Origin: Micromonospora echinaurantiaca
Lineage (GTDB): Bacteria > Actinomycetota > Actinomycetes > Mycobacteriales > Micromonosporaceae
Assembly: GCF_900090235.1 (NCBI RefSeq)
Contig: NZ_LT607750.1
Coordinates: forward strand, 124,001 to 188,000
Length of the DNA stretch: 64,000 nucleotides
Direction of reading: 5' to 3'
The notes beneath the pieces were generated by a model. The model was not told where the DNA came from. It was given only the letters and a program-made list of their open reading frames with translations, and made no database searches. Shown here piece by piece: positions 8,183 through 16,696 of this stretch. Position 1 is the first letter of the stretch, and the number at the start of each line of letters is the position of its first letter. The position numbers and the translations under genes are program-made.

Positions 8183-9152
8183 CCCGAGCACCGCATCGAT
8201 CGTCAGCACCCCCCGTCCCGAGCAGCCGAGTCAGATCGGTGCGCCGGCCGACGCGGGGCTGCCGGAGAACGCTCGCAAGGAGAAGCCGCGGGGTCTACTC
8301 GGCGACGCCTGGCAGGATCTGCGCCGTAAGCCGCTGTTCTGGATCTCGGCAAGTTTCATCGTGCTCTTCCTGGTGATGGCGGCGTTCCCGTCGCTGTTCA
8401 CCAACGGCGACCCGGTCAACGGCTCGCTGTCGAACAGCCGGGTGGAGCCGGGGGCCAACGGCTGGTTCGGCTACGACGTGCAGGGCCGTGACGTGTTCGC
8501 CCGGGTCATCTACGGCGCCCGCGCCTCGATCGTGGTGGCGGTGCTCTCGGTGGCCGGCACGCTGCTGATCGGCGGCACGATGGGCATCATCGCCGGCTAC
8601 CGCGGCGGCTGGGTGGACGGTTTGCTGTCCCGGATCGCCGACGTCTTCTTCGGCCTGCCGTTCGTGCTCGGCGCGATCGTCATCCTGACCACCTTCAACG
8701 GCTCGGGCACCGACAACAGCACCCCGGAGATCATGGGTCTGGTGATCCTCTCCCTGACGGTGCTGAGCTGGCCGGTGGTGATGCGGCTGATGCGCTCCTC
8801 GGTGCTGGCCACCAAGGAGGCGGACTACATCGTGGCCGCGCGGGCGCTGGGTGCCGGCACCGGCCGGATCATCCTGAAGCACCTGCTGCCGAACTGCCTG
8901 GCGCCGCTGCTGGTGTACGGCACGATCATGGTGGGTTCGTTCATCGGCGCCGAGGCGACGCTGTCCTTCCTGGGCGTCGGCCTGAAGACCCCGGTGGTGT
9001 CCTGGGGCATCATGATCAGCGAGGCGCAGAACTACATCCGCGTCTCGCCGTTCCTGCTCTTCTTCCCCGCCGCGTTCCTCGTCACCGCCGTGCTGAGCTT
9101 CGTGATGCTCGGTGAGGCGGTCCGCGAGGCCCTCGATCCGAAACTCCGCTAG
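8175..9152 (+). CDS. Peptide ABC transporter permease, DppC type
   Basis: This 325-residue permease overlaps the preceding gene by 8 nt (ATGAGTGA). A hydrophilic N-terminal extension of about 45 residues is followed by LRRKPLFWISASFIVLFLV, the OppC N-terminal domain. The EAA coupling motif is ATKEADYIVAARALGAGTGRII, and the end is REALDPKLR. It pairs with the DppB-type subunit to import peptides. Confidence 0.95.
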   Translation: MSDPSTASIVSTPRPEQPSQIGAPADAGLPENARKEKPRGLLGDAWQDLRRKPLFWISASFIVLFLVMAAFPSLFTNGDPVNGSLSNSRVEPGANGWFGYDVQGRDVFARVIYGARASIVVAVLSVAGTLLIGGTMGIIAGYRGGWVDGLLSRIADVFFGLPFVLGAIVILTTFNGSGTDNSTPEIMGLVILSLTVLSWPVVMRLMRSSVLATKEADYIVAARALGAGTGRIILKHLLPNCLAPLLVYGTIMVGSFIGAEATLSFLGVGLKTPVVSWGIMISEAQNYIRVSPFLLFFPAAFLVTAVLSFVMLGEAVREALDPKLR

Positions 9153-9163
9153 GGGCGATTCAG

Positions 9164-10201
9164 TTGTCCGACATTCTCGTGTCCGAGCAGTCCGCGGCAG
9201 GCGCCTCCGGGCGCCCCGCCGGCCGGCTGCTGGAGGTCGACGACCTGCGCGTGGAGTTCCGTACCCGGGACGGCGTCGCCAAGGTCATCAACGGAGTCAC
9301 GTACCACGTCGACGCGGGGGAGACCCTCGCCGTGCTCGGCGAGTCCGGCTCCGGCAAGAGCGTCACCGCCCAGACGATCATGGGCATCCTGGACACGCCC
9401 CCCGGCTTCGTCACCGGTGGTCAGGTCCGCTTCCACGGCAAGGACATGCTGAAGATGTCCGCCGAGGAGCGTCGCCGCATCCGCGGCGAGGGGATCGCCA
9501 TGATCTTCCAGGACGCGCTCTCCGCGCTCAACCCGGTTTTCACCGTCGGGTTCCAGATCGCCGAGCAGTTCCGGGTGCGGCGTGGCCTGGGTCGCGCCGA
9601 GGCCAAGAAGCGCGCGATCGAGATGCTCGACCAGGTGAAGATCCCGAACGCCAAGGGCCGGTTCAACAACTACCCGCACCAGTTCTCCGGCGGTATGCGG
9701 CAGCGCGCCATGATCGCGATGTCGCTGGCGCTCGACCCGGAGGTGCTGATCGCGGACGAGCCGACCACGGCGCTGGACGTGACGGTGCAGGCCCAGATCA
9801 TGGACCTGCTGGCCGAGCTCCAGCGGGAGCGGCAGATGGGCATGATCCTGATCACCCACGACCTCGGCGTGGTCGCCGACGTCGCGGACCGGATCGCGGT
9901 CATGTACGCGGGCCGGATCGTCGAGGAAGCCAACGTGTACGACCTGTACGCCAGGCCGGCGCACCCGTACACGCTCGGCCTGCTCAACTCGATCCCCCGG
10001 CTCGACGAGAAGGGGCAGCAGCTCCGGACGATCAAGGGTCTCCCGCCGAACCTGATGAACATCCCGCCGGGCTGCCCGTTCAACCCGCGCTGCCCCATGG
10101 CGCAGCCGGTCTGCCGGGAGAAGGTCCCGCCGCTGCTGCAGGTGGGTGCCGGCCGGGCCAGCGCCTGCCACTTCGCCGAGGAGCTGGTGAACCGTGACTG
10201 A
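9164..10201 (+). CDS. Peptide ABC transporter ATPase, DppD type
   Basis: This is a 345-residue ABC ATPase: Walker A GESGSGKS (59-66), signature FSGGMRQR, Walker B VLIADEPTTALD and H-loop ITHDLGVV. The C-terminal oligopeptide-transporter extension has the Cys-rich GCPFNPRCPMAQPVC. The TTG at 9164 has AGGGG eight bases upstream; an in-frame GTG at 9179 is the alternative start. It energises the two permeases together with the next gene product. Confidence 0.94.
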   Translation: MSDILVSEQSAAGASGRPAGRLLEVDDLRVEFRTRDGVAKVINGVTYHVDAGETLAVLGESGSGKSVTAQTIMGILDTPPGFVTGGQVRFHGKDMLKMSAEERRRIRGEGIAMIFQDALSALNPVFTVGFQIAEQFRVRRGLGRAEAKKRAIEMLDQVKIPNAKGRFNNYPHQFSGGMRQRAMIAMSLALDPEVLIADEPTTALDVTVQAQIMDLLAELQRERQMGMILITHDLGVVADVADRIAVMYAGRIVEEANVYDLYARPAHPYTLGLLNSIPRLDEKGQQLRTIKGLPPNLMNIPPGCPFNPRCPMAQPVCREKVPPLLQVGAGRASACHFAEELVNRD

Positions 10202-11207
10202 GAACATCCTCGAGGTCCGTGACCTGGTCAAGCACTACCCCGTCACCCGCGGTGTGGTGTTCAAGAAGACGATCGGTCACGTCAAGGCCGTCGACGGGGT
10301 CTCCTTCGACCTGCGGGCCGGCGAGACCCTCGGCGTGGTGGGCGAGTCCGGTTGCGGCAAGTCGACGCTGGCCCGGGTGCTGATGAACCTGGAGCGGCCG
10401 ACCGCCGGCAGCGTGCACTACAAGGGGCAGGACATCTCCAAGCTCTCCGGCGGTGCGCTGCGGCGGCTGCGCCGGCAGATCCAGCTGGTGATGCAGGACC
10501 CGTACACCTCGCTGAACCCGCGGATGACGGTCGGTGACCTGATCGGCGAGCCGTTCGAGATCCACCCGGAGGTGGCTCCCAAGGGCAGCCGCCGGAACAA
10601 GGTCAAGGAACTGCTCGACCTGGTGGGCCTCAACCCGGAGCACATCAACCGGTACCCGCACCAGTTCTCCGGCGGTCAGCGGCAGCGCATCGGCATCGCC
10701 CGGGCGCTGGCCCTGCGGCCCGAGATCATCGTCTGCGACGAGCCGGTGTCGGCGCTGGACGTGTCGATCCAGGCCCAGGTGATGAACCTGCTGGAGCAGC
10801 TGCAGAGCGAGTTCGGCCTGTCGTACGTGTTCATCGCGCACGACCTGTCGGTGGTGCGGCACCTCTCCGACCGGGTCGCGGTGATGTACCTCGGCAAGAT
10901 CGTCGAGGTCGGCACCGAGGACGAGATCTACGAGCGGCCGACCCACCCGTACACCCAGGCGCTGCTGTCGGCGGTGCCGGTGCCGGACCCGACCGTGCGG
11001 GACAACAAGGCGATCATCCGCCTGACCGGTGACGTGCCGTCGCCGGTCAGCCCGCCCTCGGGCTGCCGGTTCCGTACCCGGTGCTGGAAGGCGCAGGACG
11101 TCTGCGCCGAGCAGGTGCCGCTGCTGGAGATCCGGCGGGGCTCGGACCACCCGAGCGCCTGCCACTTCGCCGAGAAGCGGGAGATCGTCGCCACCCACGA
11201 GGCGTGA
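10194..11207 (+). CDS. Peptide ABC transporter ATPase, DppF type
   Basis: This 337-residue ABC ATPase overlaps the previous gene by 8 nt (GTGACTGA). Motifs: Walker [10 protein letters not shown], signature FSGGQRQR, Walker [14 protein letters not shown]-loop IAHDLSVV, and the C-terminal [15 protein letters not shown] extension. It is the last gene of the five-gene importer operon and is followed by a terminator. Confidence 0.95.
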   Translation: MTENILEVRDLVKHYPVTRGVVFKKTIGHVKAVDGVSFDLRAGETLGVVGESGCGKSTLARVLMNLERPTAGSVHYKGQDISKLSGGALRRLRRQIQLVMQDPYTSLNPRMTVGDLIGEPFEIHPEVAPKGSRRNKVKELLDLVGLNPEHINRYPHQFSGGQRQRIGIARALALRPEIIVCDEPVSALDVSIQAQVMNLLEQLQSEFGLSYVFIAHDLSVVRHLSDRVAVMYLGKIVEVGTEDEIYERPTHPYTQALLSAVPVPDPTVRDNKAIIRLTGDVPSPVSPPSGCRFRTRCWKAQDVCAEQVPLLEIRRGSDHPSACHFAEKREIVATHEA

Positions 11208-11214
11208 CCCCACC

Positions 11215-11257
11215 GGAACCGCCTGCCCGCGTCACCACGACGCCGGCAGGCGGTTCC
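11215..11257 (+). terminator. Terminator of the peptide importer operon
   Basis: A perfect 13-bp stem (GGAACCGCCTGCC and complement) with a 17-nt loop starts 8 bp after the dppF-type stop codon. It lies between convergent genes and may act on both strands. Confidence 0.7.
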
Positions 11258-11285
11258 GCGTCTGCGGGCCCGGCCGGCGTACGGC

Positions 11286-11696
11286 TCAGAGCGGCCCGCG
11301 CCCGGCGCGGAGCAGCAGCAGCGCCAGCTGGGTGCCGTCGGCGCCGAGGGCGACCCGGAAGCGCTCCAGGATCTCCCGCTCGCGGGCGAGCACCAGGCGG
11401 GTGCCGCCGGAGGCCATCCGGGTCGCGCCGACCTCCTGGGAGAGCCGGGCCCGCTCCTGCCACAGCTCGATGAGCGCCCGGTCGATCTCGTCGATCCGCT
11501 CCCGGATCTCCACGATCCGGGCGGCGGCGGACGGTTCCGCGGTGCCGGTGCCCGGGGTGGTCGTGCCGGGCCTGCCGGTCCGGCCCGCCGCGCCGTTGGC
11601 GGTCACGCCGTCGGCCGGGGCGTCGGCTTCCGCGCCGGCGCCGCCGGCGCCGGTCCGAGCCGGTCCGCCGCTCTGCTTCACCACGTCTGTCATCAT
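11286..11696 (-). CDS. Chorismate mutase, AroQ type
   Basis: This is a 136-residue protein (two consecutive ATGs at 11696 and 11693, with GAGGGGT upstream). Residues 1-55 are a Gly/Ala/Thr-rich tail; residues 57-136 are an all-helical chorismate mutase domain: ARIVEIRERIDEIDRALIEL, QERARLSQEVGATRMASGGT, then EREILERFR. The Arg residues and the RMASGGTRLV segment are shared with the short actinobacterial intracellular chorismate mutases such as Rv0948c, which need a DAHP synthase partner for full activity (family knowledge). It converts chorismate to prephenate for Phe and Tyr synthesis. It lies behind a Phe/Tyr-rich leader peptide and terminator that look like an attenuator. Confidence 0.9.
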   Translation of the reverse strand: MMTDVVKQSGGPARTGAGGAGAEADAPADGVTANGAAGRTGRPGTTTPGTGTAEPSAAARIVEIRERIDEIDRALIELWQERARLSQEVGATRMASGGTRLVLAREREILERFRVALGADGTQLALLLLRAGRGPL

Positions 11697-11742
11697 CGGG
11701 TACCCCTCGCGCTGTGGTGCCCGGTGCCGGGATCCCGGGACG

Positions 11743-11779
11743 GAAAAAGCCCCGGGCTCCAGGAGCCCGGGGCTTTTTC
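11743..11779 (-). terminator. Attenuator terminator upstream of chorismate mutase
   Basis: The 18-base arms GAAAAAGCCCCGGGCTCC and their exact complement form a very strong GC stem flanked by A and T runs, so read on the minus strand it ends in CTTTTTC. It lies upstream of both divergent genes (chorismate mutase and pcrA), where no normal gene end is expected, but directly after the leader peptide. That is the position of an attenuator. By symmetry it would also work on plus-strand transcripts. Confidence 0.8.
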
Positions 11780-11793
11780 GTAGGTCTGATCGA

Positions 11794-11859
11794 TCAGGCG
11801 CGACCTACGGCTGCCGGACTCCCGGAGCCGTAGTAAAAGTAGAAGCGCTGACCGAACAC
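11794..11859 (-). CDS. Phe/Tyr-rich leader peptide (21 residues) of chorismate mutase attenuator
   Basis: GTG 11859 to TGA 11796-11794 encodes VFGQRFYFYYGSGSPAAVGRA. Five of five residues at positions 6-10 are Phe or Tyr (TTC TAC TTT TAC TAC), with another Phe at position 2; TTT is a rare codon in this DNA. The stop is followed within about 15 nt by the attenuator stem. Two smaller pairings in the leader, ACGGCT/AGCCGT and GTAGGTC/GACCTAC, could be the competing structures. Shortage of charged tRNA-Phe or tRNA-Tyr would stall the ribosome at the FYFYY run. No ribosome binding site precedes it, and the promoter spacing suggests a leaderless message. Function is inferred from layout. Confidence 0.7.
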   Translation of the reverse strand: MFGQRFYFYYGSGSPAAVGRA

Positions 11860-11866
11860 GCCGTCG

Positions 11867-11896
11867 AGTATGCCGCCCGGCCCGCGTCCGGCGCAA
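11867..11896 (-). promoter_or_regulatory. Promoter of leader peptide and chorismate mutase
   Basis: On the minus strand TTGCGC (11896-11891) and CATACT (11872-11867) are separated by 18 bp. The first base of the GTG of the leader peptide lies 8 nt past the -10 box, which predicts a leaderless transcript starting at or next to that GTG. Confidence 0.5.
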
Positions 11897-11983
11897 GGAA
11901 ACCGGCAACCCGGCTGCCGGCGGCGGCCCGCCGGGCGTCCACGGCGGGGAAGTGTCCGGCCGGCGGCATAGACTCGCCGTGCG

Positions 11984-14389
11984 ATGCATCCTCTCTTCGA
12001 CATCCCCGCGTCCCCGCCCGCGCCGACGACCACGCCGACGCCTGCGCGGCGGCCCGGGTCCGCCGCTGCCCGCCTGGATCCGCAGGCCCTGCTCACCGGC
12101 CTGAACGGGCCGCAGCGCGACGCGGTCACCCACGCCGGCTCGCCGCTGCTGATCGTGGCCGGCGCCGGCTCGGGCAAGACCCGGGTGCTCACCCACCGGA
12201 TCGCCTACCTGCTCGCCGCGCGCGACGTGCATCCGGGCGAGATCATCGCGATCACCTTCACCAACAAGGCCGCCGGCGAGATGAAGGAGCGGGTGGCCGC
12301 CCTGGTCGGGCCGCGCGCCCGGCTGATGTGGGTGTCGACCTTCCACTCCGCGTGCGTCCGCATCCTGCGCGCCGAGCACGAGCACGCCGGGCTGAAGTCA
12401 ACCTTCTCCATCTACGACGCGGACGACTCGCGCCGGTTGATGCAGCTCGTCGCCCGCGAGTTGGACCTCGACCCGAAGCGCTACCCGGCGCGCGGGCTGG
12501 CCGCCCAGGTCTCCAACCTGAAGAACGAGCTGGTCGACCCGGAGGAGTTCGCCGGCCGCGCCAAGGGCCCGAACGAGCGGGCGCTGGCCGAGGCCTACAC
12601 GCTCTACCAGCGCCGGCTGCGCGAGGCGCACGCGCTGGACTTCGACGACCTGATCATGACGACGGTGCACCTGCTCCAGTCGCACCCGCACGTGGCGGAG
12701 AGCTACCGCCGGCGATTCCGGCACGTGCTGGTCGACGAGTACCAGGACACCAACCACGCCCAGTACGTGCTGATCAAGGAGCTGGTCTCCGGCACCGAGG
12801 GGGTGGAGCCGGCCGAGCTCTGCGTGGTCGGCGACGCCGACCAGTCGATCTACGCGTTCCGCGGCGCGACGATCCGCAACATCCTGGAGTTCGAGCGGGA
12901 CTTCACCGACGCCCGGACGATCCTGCTGGAGCAGAACTACCGCTCCACGCAGACCATCCTGAACGCGGCCAACGCGGTGATCGACCGGAACACCTCGCGC
13001 AAGCCGAAGCGGCTGTGGAGCGAGGCGGGGGCCGGCGAGCAGATCGTCGGCTACGTCGCCGACACCGAACACGCCGAGGCGGACTGGGTGGCCCGGGAGA
13101 TCGACCGGCTGGTCGACGCCGGCGACACCCGCCCCGGCGACGTGGCGGTCTTCTACCGCACCAACGCCCAGTCCCGGGTCTTCGAGGAGGTGTTCATCCG
13201 GGTCGGCCTCCCCTACAAGGTGGTCGGCGGGGTGCGCTTCTACGAGCGCAAGGAGGTCCGCGACGCGCTGGCCTATCTGCGCGCCGTGGTCAACGACGAC
13301 GACACGGTCAGCCTGCGCCGGGTGCTGAACACCCCGCGCCGGGGCATCGGCGACCGCGCCGAGGCGTGCGTGGAGGCGCTCTCCAGCCGCGACCGGATCT
13401 CCTTCGGCGCCGCACTGCGCCGGGCCAAGGACGCGCCGGGCATCTCCACCCGGGCGGCCAACGGGATCGCCGAGTTCGTCGCCCTGCTCGACGGGGCGCG
13501 TGAGCTGGCCGAGACCGGCACCCCCGAGGAGGTGCTGGAGGCGTTGCTGACCCGCTCGGGCTACCTCACCGAGCTGGAGGAGAGCCTGGATCCGCAGGAC
13601 GCCGGCCGGGTCGACAACCTCCAGGAACTGGTCAGCGTCGCCCGGGAGTACACCGAGCGGGTCGAGGCGCTCGGCGCCGAGGGGGAACGGGCCACCGTGG
13701 CCGGCTTCCTGGAGCAGGTCGCGCTGGTCGCCGACGCCGACCAGGTGCCCACCGACGACCCCGACCACCAGGGCGTGGTCACCCTGATGACGCTGCACAC
13801 CGCCAAGGGGCTGGAGTTCCCGGTGGTGTTCCTGACCGGGCTGGAGGACGGCGTCTTCCCGCACCTGCGCTCGCTCGGCGACACCCGCGAGCTGGAGGAG
13901 GAGCGTCGGCTGGCGTACGTGGGCATCACCCGGGCCCGGCAGCGCCTCTACCTCTCCCGGGCGGTCACCCGCTCGGCGTGGGGCGCCCCGGCCTACAACC
14001 CGCCCTCCCGGTTCGTCGAGGAGCTGCCGCCGGAGCTGGTGCGCTGGGAGCGCACCGAGGGGTCGTACACCTCGTGGGGTGGCGGAGGCGGCGGCGTCGG
14101 CGGCCGCGCGGACCGCACGCCCGGCGGGCGTGGCGGCTTCACCGGCGGTACGCCCAAGGCGGCGCAGCTGGCCAAGCGGCTCGGCGTCGACGGCAGCCGG
14201 CTCGCCACCGCGAGCGAGCTGCCGCAGGGGCCGAAGGTGGCCGCCGGCGACCGGGTCAACCACCAGCGCTACGGGCTGGGCCGGGTGCTCGCGGTGGAGG
14301 GGCACGGCCCGAGCGCCCGGGCGCAGATCGACTTCGGCGACCAGACGATGTGGCTGGTGCTGCGGCACGCGCCGCTCGACAAGCTCTGA
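11984..14389 (+). CDS. pcrA: ATP-dependent DNA helicase PcrA/UvrD
   Basis: This is an 801-residue superfamily 1 3'-5' helicase. Motifs: Q motif LNGPQRDAV, Walker A GAGSGKT (60-66), DEYQDTN near 250, GDADQSIYAFRGA, QNYRST, LMTLHTAKGLEFPVVF and EERRLAYVGITRAR. After a Gly-rich linker (about 695-720) the C terminus is the PcrA Tudor-like RNA-polymerase-binding domain (GDRVNHQRYGLGRVLAVEG). It acts in nucleotide-excision repair and in clearing RNA polymerase and recombination intermediates. A TAGACT hexamer at 11969-11974 lies 9 bp before the ATG, so the message probably has a very short leader. Neighbours match the mycobacterial uvrD1 locus. Confidence 0.97.
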   Translation: MHPLFDIPASPPAPTTTPTPARRPGSAAARLDPQALLTGLNGPQRDAVTHAGSPLLIVAGAGSGKTRVLTHRIAYLLAARDVHPGEIIAITFTNKAAGEMKERVAALVGPRARLMWVSTFHSACVRILRAEHEHAGLKSTFSIYDADDSRRLMQLVARELDLDPKRYPARGLAAQVSNLKNELVDPEEFAGRAKGPNERALAEAYTLYQRRLREAHALDFDDLIMTTVHLLQSHPHVAESYRRRFRHVLVDEYQDTNHAQYVLIKELVSGTEGVEPAELCVVGDADQSIYAFRGATIRNILEFERDFTDARTILLEQNYRSTQTILNAANAVIDRNTSRKPKRLWSEAGAGEQIVGYVADTEHAEADWVAREIDRLVDAGDTRPGDVAVFYRTNAQSRVFEEVFIRVGLPYKVVGGVRFYERKEVRDALAYLRAVVNDDDTVSLRRVLNTPRRGIGDRAEACVEALSSRDRISFGAALRRAKDAPGISTRAANGIAEFVALLDGARELAETGTPEEVLEALLTRSGYLTELEESLDPQDAGRVDNLQELVSVAREYTERVEALGAEGERATVAGFLEQVALVADADQVPTDDPDHQGVVTLMTLHTAKGLEFPVVFLTGLEDGVFPHLRSLGDTRELEEERRLAYVGITRARQRLYLSRAVTRSAWGAPAYNPPSRFVEELPPELVRWERTEGSYTSWGGGGGGVGGRADRTPGGRGGFTGGTPKAAQLAKRLGVDGSRLATASELPQGPKVAAGDRVNHQRYGLGRVLAVEGHGPSARAQIDFGDQTMWLVLRHAPLDKL

Positions 14390-14482
14390 GCGCGTCGCCC
14401 GGCCTGGCGGTGACGGAGGTCCTGACGCGGATGGGCCGGTACGGGTAGGGAAAGTGTCTGGGGTGGGCGATAGCGTTCCGCC

Positions 14483-15577
14483 ATGAGCGTGCTCGATCGC
14501 CGCGCCCTCAACCGGTCGCTTCTGGCCCGCCAGCTTCTGCTGCAGCGGCACGACATGCCGGTCGTCGACGCGCTTGAACACCTGGTGGGGTTGCAGGCGC
14601 AGGAGCCCCTGGAGCCGTACGTCGGGTTGTGGAGCCGGCTGGCCGGCTTCCAGCCGCCGGCGCTGGCCGAGCTGCTGCTGAGCCGCGGGGCGGTCCGCAC
14701 TCTGCTGATGCGCCGCACCCTGCACCTGGTGACCGCGCGCGACTGCCTCGCGTTGCGGCCCGTGCACCAGGCAATGCTGGTCTCACGCATGTGGTCGACG
14801 TTGCGCCGGGTGCTGCCCGGGGTCGACCTCGACGAGCTGACCAAACTGGGCCGGCCGCTGTTCGAGGAGCGGCCGCGGATGCTGACCGAGGCGGCCCGCG
14901 CCATCGCCGACCGCTGGCCAGGGGTGGAGCCGCGCTGGCTGGGCGACGCGCTCAGCACGCTCGTGCCGCTCGTACAGGTGCCACCCCGCGGCGTCTGGGG
15001 CGAGCGCGGCGCCGCGTACAACACCACGATCGAGGCGTGGCTGGGCCGCCCGCTGGAGCCGGCGTCGCCTGCCACCGTCGACGCGCTGGTCCTGCGCTAC
15101 CTCGCCGCCTACGGCCCGGCGGCCAGCGCTGACATCCGCGCATGGTCGGGGCTGAGCGGGCTGCGGGAGTCCATCCAGCGGTTGCGACCGTCGTTGCGGA
15201 CGTTCCGCGACGAGCGCGGCCGCGAGCTGCTCGACGTGCCCGACGGCGCGCTGCCCGACCCGGAGACCCCGGCGCCGCCGCGCTTCCTGCCGGCGTTCGA
15301 CAACGCGGTGCTCGGCTACGACGACCGCAGCCGCGTCATCGACGCCGAGCATCGCGGGCTGAGCGTCACGGGTGCCCGCTTCCTGCTGGTCGACGGCCGG
15401 GTCGCTGGCACCTGGGCGGTCACCGTCGACGACGGCGCGGCGACGTTGCGGGTCACGCCGCTGCGCACTTTCACGACGGGCGAGCGCGACGCCGTCGTCG
15501 CCGAGGGCGAGAGCCTGCTGACCATGTTCCAGACCGAGCCACGGCACGCCAACCACGTCTTGATCACGGACGCTTGA
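14483..15577 (+). CDS. Winged-helix DNA-binding protein, AlkZ-like (HTH_42)
   Basis: This 364-residue protein belongs to the HTH_42 superfamily (three tandem winged helices): RRALNRSLLARQLLLQRHDM, HLVGLQAQEPLEPYVGLWSRL, then RTLLMRRTLHLVTARDCLAL. The segment LQAQ fits the Q-x-Q catalytic motif of AlkZ, the DNA glycosylase that removes bulky or crosslinking alkyl lesions; YcaQ/AlkX-type members have QxD. Many actinobacterial members remain uncharacterised, so glycosylase activity is plausible, not shown. It starts at ATG 14483, about 90 bp after pcrA, in the same direction. Confidence 0.85.
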   Translation: MSVLDRRALNRSLLARQLLLQRHDMPVVDALEHLVGLQAQEPLEPYVGLWSRLAGFQPPALAELLLSRGAVRTLLMRRTLHLVTARDCLALRPVHQAMLVSRMWSTLRRVLPGVDLDELTKLGRPLFEERPRMLTEAARAIADRWPGVEPRWLGDALSTLVPLVQVPPRGVWGERGAAYNTTIEAWLGRPLEPASPATVDALVLRYLAAYGPAASADIRAWSGLSGLRESIQRLRPSLRTFRDERGRELLDVPDGALPDPETPAPPRFLPAFDNAVLGYDDRSRVIDAEHRGLSVTGARFLLVDGRVAGTWAVTVDDGAATLRVTPLRTFTTGERDAVVAEGESLLTMFQTEPRHANHVLITDA

Positions 15578-15654
15578 CGCAGGTGTGGGCTGGTGCGGCG
15601 CGTGCCCGCGTGAGCACCGCATCGAACGCTTGGAGCAGACGAGACCTACCGGGG

Positions 15655-16425
15655 TCAGCAGGCCACGTCGATGCCTCGGGCGCGCAGGAACGGCGCGGGG
15701 TCGATCTGGTTCCACATCTGCCCCTTGTGCACCTCGAAGTGCAGGTGCGGGCCGGTGGAGTCGCCGGTGGAACCCTCGTAGCCGATGACCTCGCCGGCGC
15801 TGACCTTGTCACCCACGCCGACCGCGGTGCGGCTCTGGTGCGCGTAGTGGGTCAGGTAGCCGTTGCCGTGGTCGATGAAGACCGAGATGCCGTACCCGTC
15901 GCCGGCGTCGCCGGCCTTGACCACGGTGCCGCCGAAGGCAGCGCGGATCGGGGTGCCGGCGGGCATGGCGAAGTCGATGCCGGCGTGCAGGGTGCCCCAC
16001 CGCTGGCCGTAGCAGGAGGTGATCTCGGCGCCCTTCATCGGGATGACCCAGGTCGGCTTGGGCTTGGCCTTCGGCTTCGGCTTGCTGGTGGTCGCCTTCG
16101 GGCTGGGCTTTGCGGAGGGGCTGGCCGTCGACGGGCTGGGCGCGGGGCTGGTGGGGGTGGCGCTCGGGGTGACCGGTGCCGTCGACTCCCGGTCGGACCG
16201 GTCGGCGCGGGCGGCGGCCTCGGCCCGGGCCTGCGCGTCCAGGGACACGGCGGCCGGGGTGCCGTCGTCGGCGCCGGTGGTCGCCACGGCGACGCCGCCG
16301 AGGCCGAGGGCGACCAGGACCGCCGCCGCGAGGACCACCTGCCGGGTGCGCCCGCCCATCCGCCGCCGGTGCCGGGCTGGCGCGTTCGGGGTCTTCTCGT
16401 TCTGGATGGAGCTGTCTTCCTGCAC
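15655..16425 (-). CDS. M23-family peptidoglycan endopeptidase
   Basis: This 256-residue protein has a cytoplasmic Arg-rich start, a transmembrane or uncleaved signal helix (TRQVVLAAAVLVALGLGGVAVA), a Ser/Pro/Lys-rich linker (about 90-125), and a C-terminal peptidase M23 domain with the zinc ligands in HAGIDF and HLHFEV and a catalytic His in HYAHQS. It should cleave peptide cross-links outside the membrane. The start is GTG 16425 with GAAGG about 8 bases before it. It is the first of two tandem M23 genes; mycobacteria have one (Rv0950c) at this site between pcrA and sucC. Confidence 0.92.
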   Translation of the reverse strand: MQEDSSIQNEKTPNAPARHRRRMGGRTRQVVLAAAVLVALGLGGVAVATTGADDGTPAAVSLDAQARAEAAARADRSDRESTAPVTPSATPTSPAPSPSTASPSAKPSPKATTSKPKPKAKPKPTWVIPMKGAEITSCYGQRWGTLHAGIDFAMPAGTPIRAAFGGTVVKAGDAGDGYGISVFIDHGNGYLTHYAHQSRTAVGVGDKVSAGEVIGYEGSTGDSTGPHLHFEVHKGQMWNQIDPAPFLRARGIDVAC

Positions 16426-16644
16426 GGTTGACCTTCACAGTCGAGGGGCACTTGACCTCGAAATACTGGTGTCGGCCCGATCCGCGCCGGGTACCGGGAG
16501 GATGGCGGCGCCGTCGGCCGCTGGCGCCGAGAGGCCCCTTGTCCCTCTCTGGGGTCATACGTCCGGATAAGTGATCATGCGGGTGGGTGCTCTGCGTCAC
16601 ACCGTCAACTGTGACCCGGGAGACTTTGTCGGCCCACGGGCAAC

Positions 16645-16677
16645 GAAAAACCGCCCGGATCGGCAGATCCGGGCGGT
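16645..16677 (-). terminator. Terminator of the second M23 gene
   Basis: ACCGCCCGGATC pairs perfectly with GATCCGGGCGGT around a 4-nt loop, followed on the minus strand by TTTTTCG. It begins 20 bp after the stop codon of the upstream M23 gene and so isolates the two peptidase genes from each other. Confidence 0.88.
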
Positions 16678-16696
16678 CATCGGTCGGTACGCAGCG

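Noticed and set aside
12398..14767. 789-codon minus-strand frame opposite pcrA
   Set aside because: It is antisense to a strongly conserved helicase gene, low in complexity, and has no recognisable domain.
16426..16640. Possible c-di-AMP (ydaO-type) riboswitch before the M23 peptidase gene
   Set aside because: Such riboswitches precede some actinobacterial wall hydrolase genes, but the conserved core (GGGGGAACC-like and GGGTGAAT-like blocks) is absent here and in 17408-17520.
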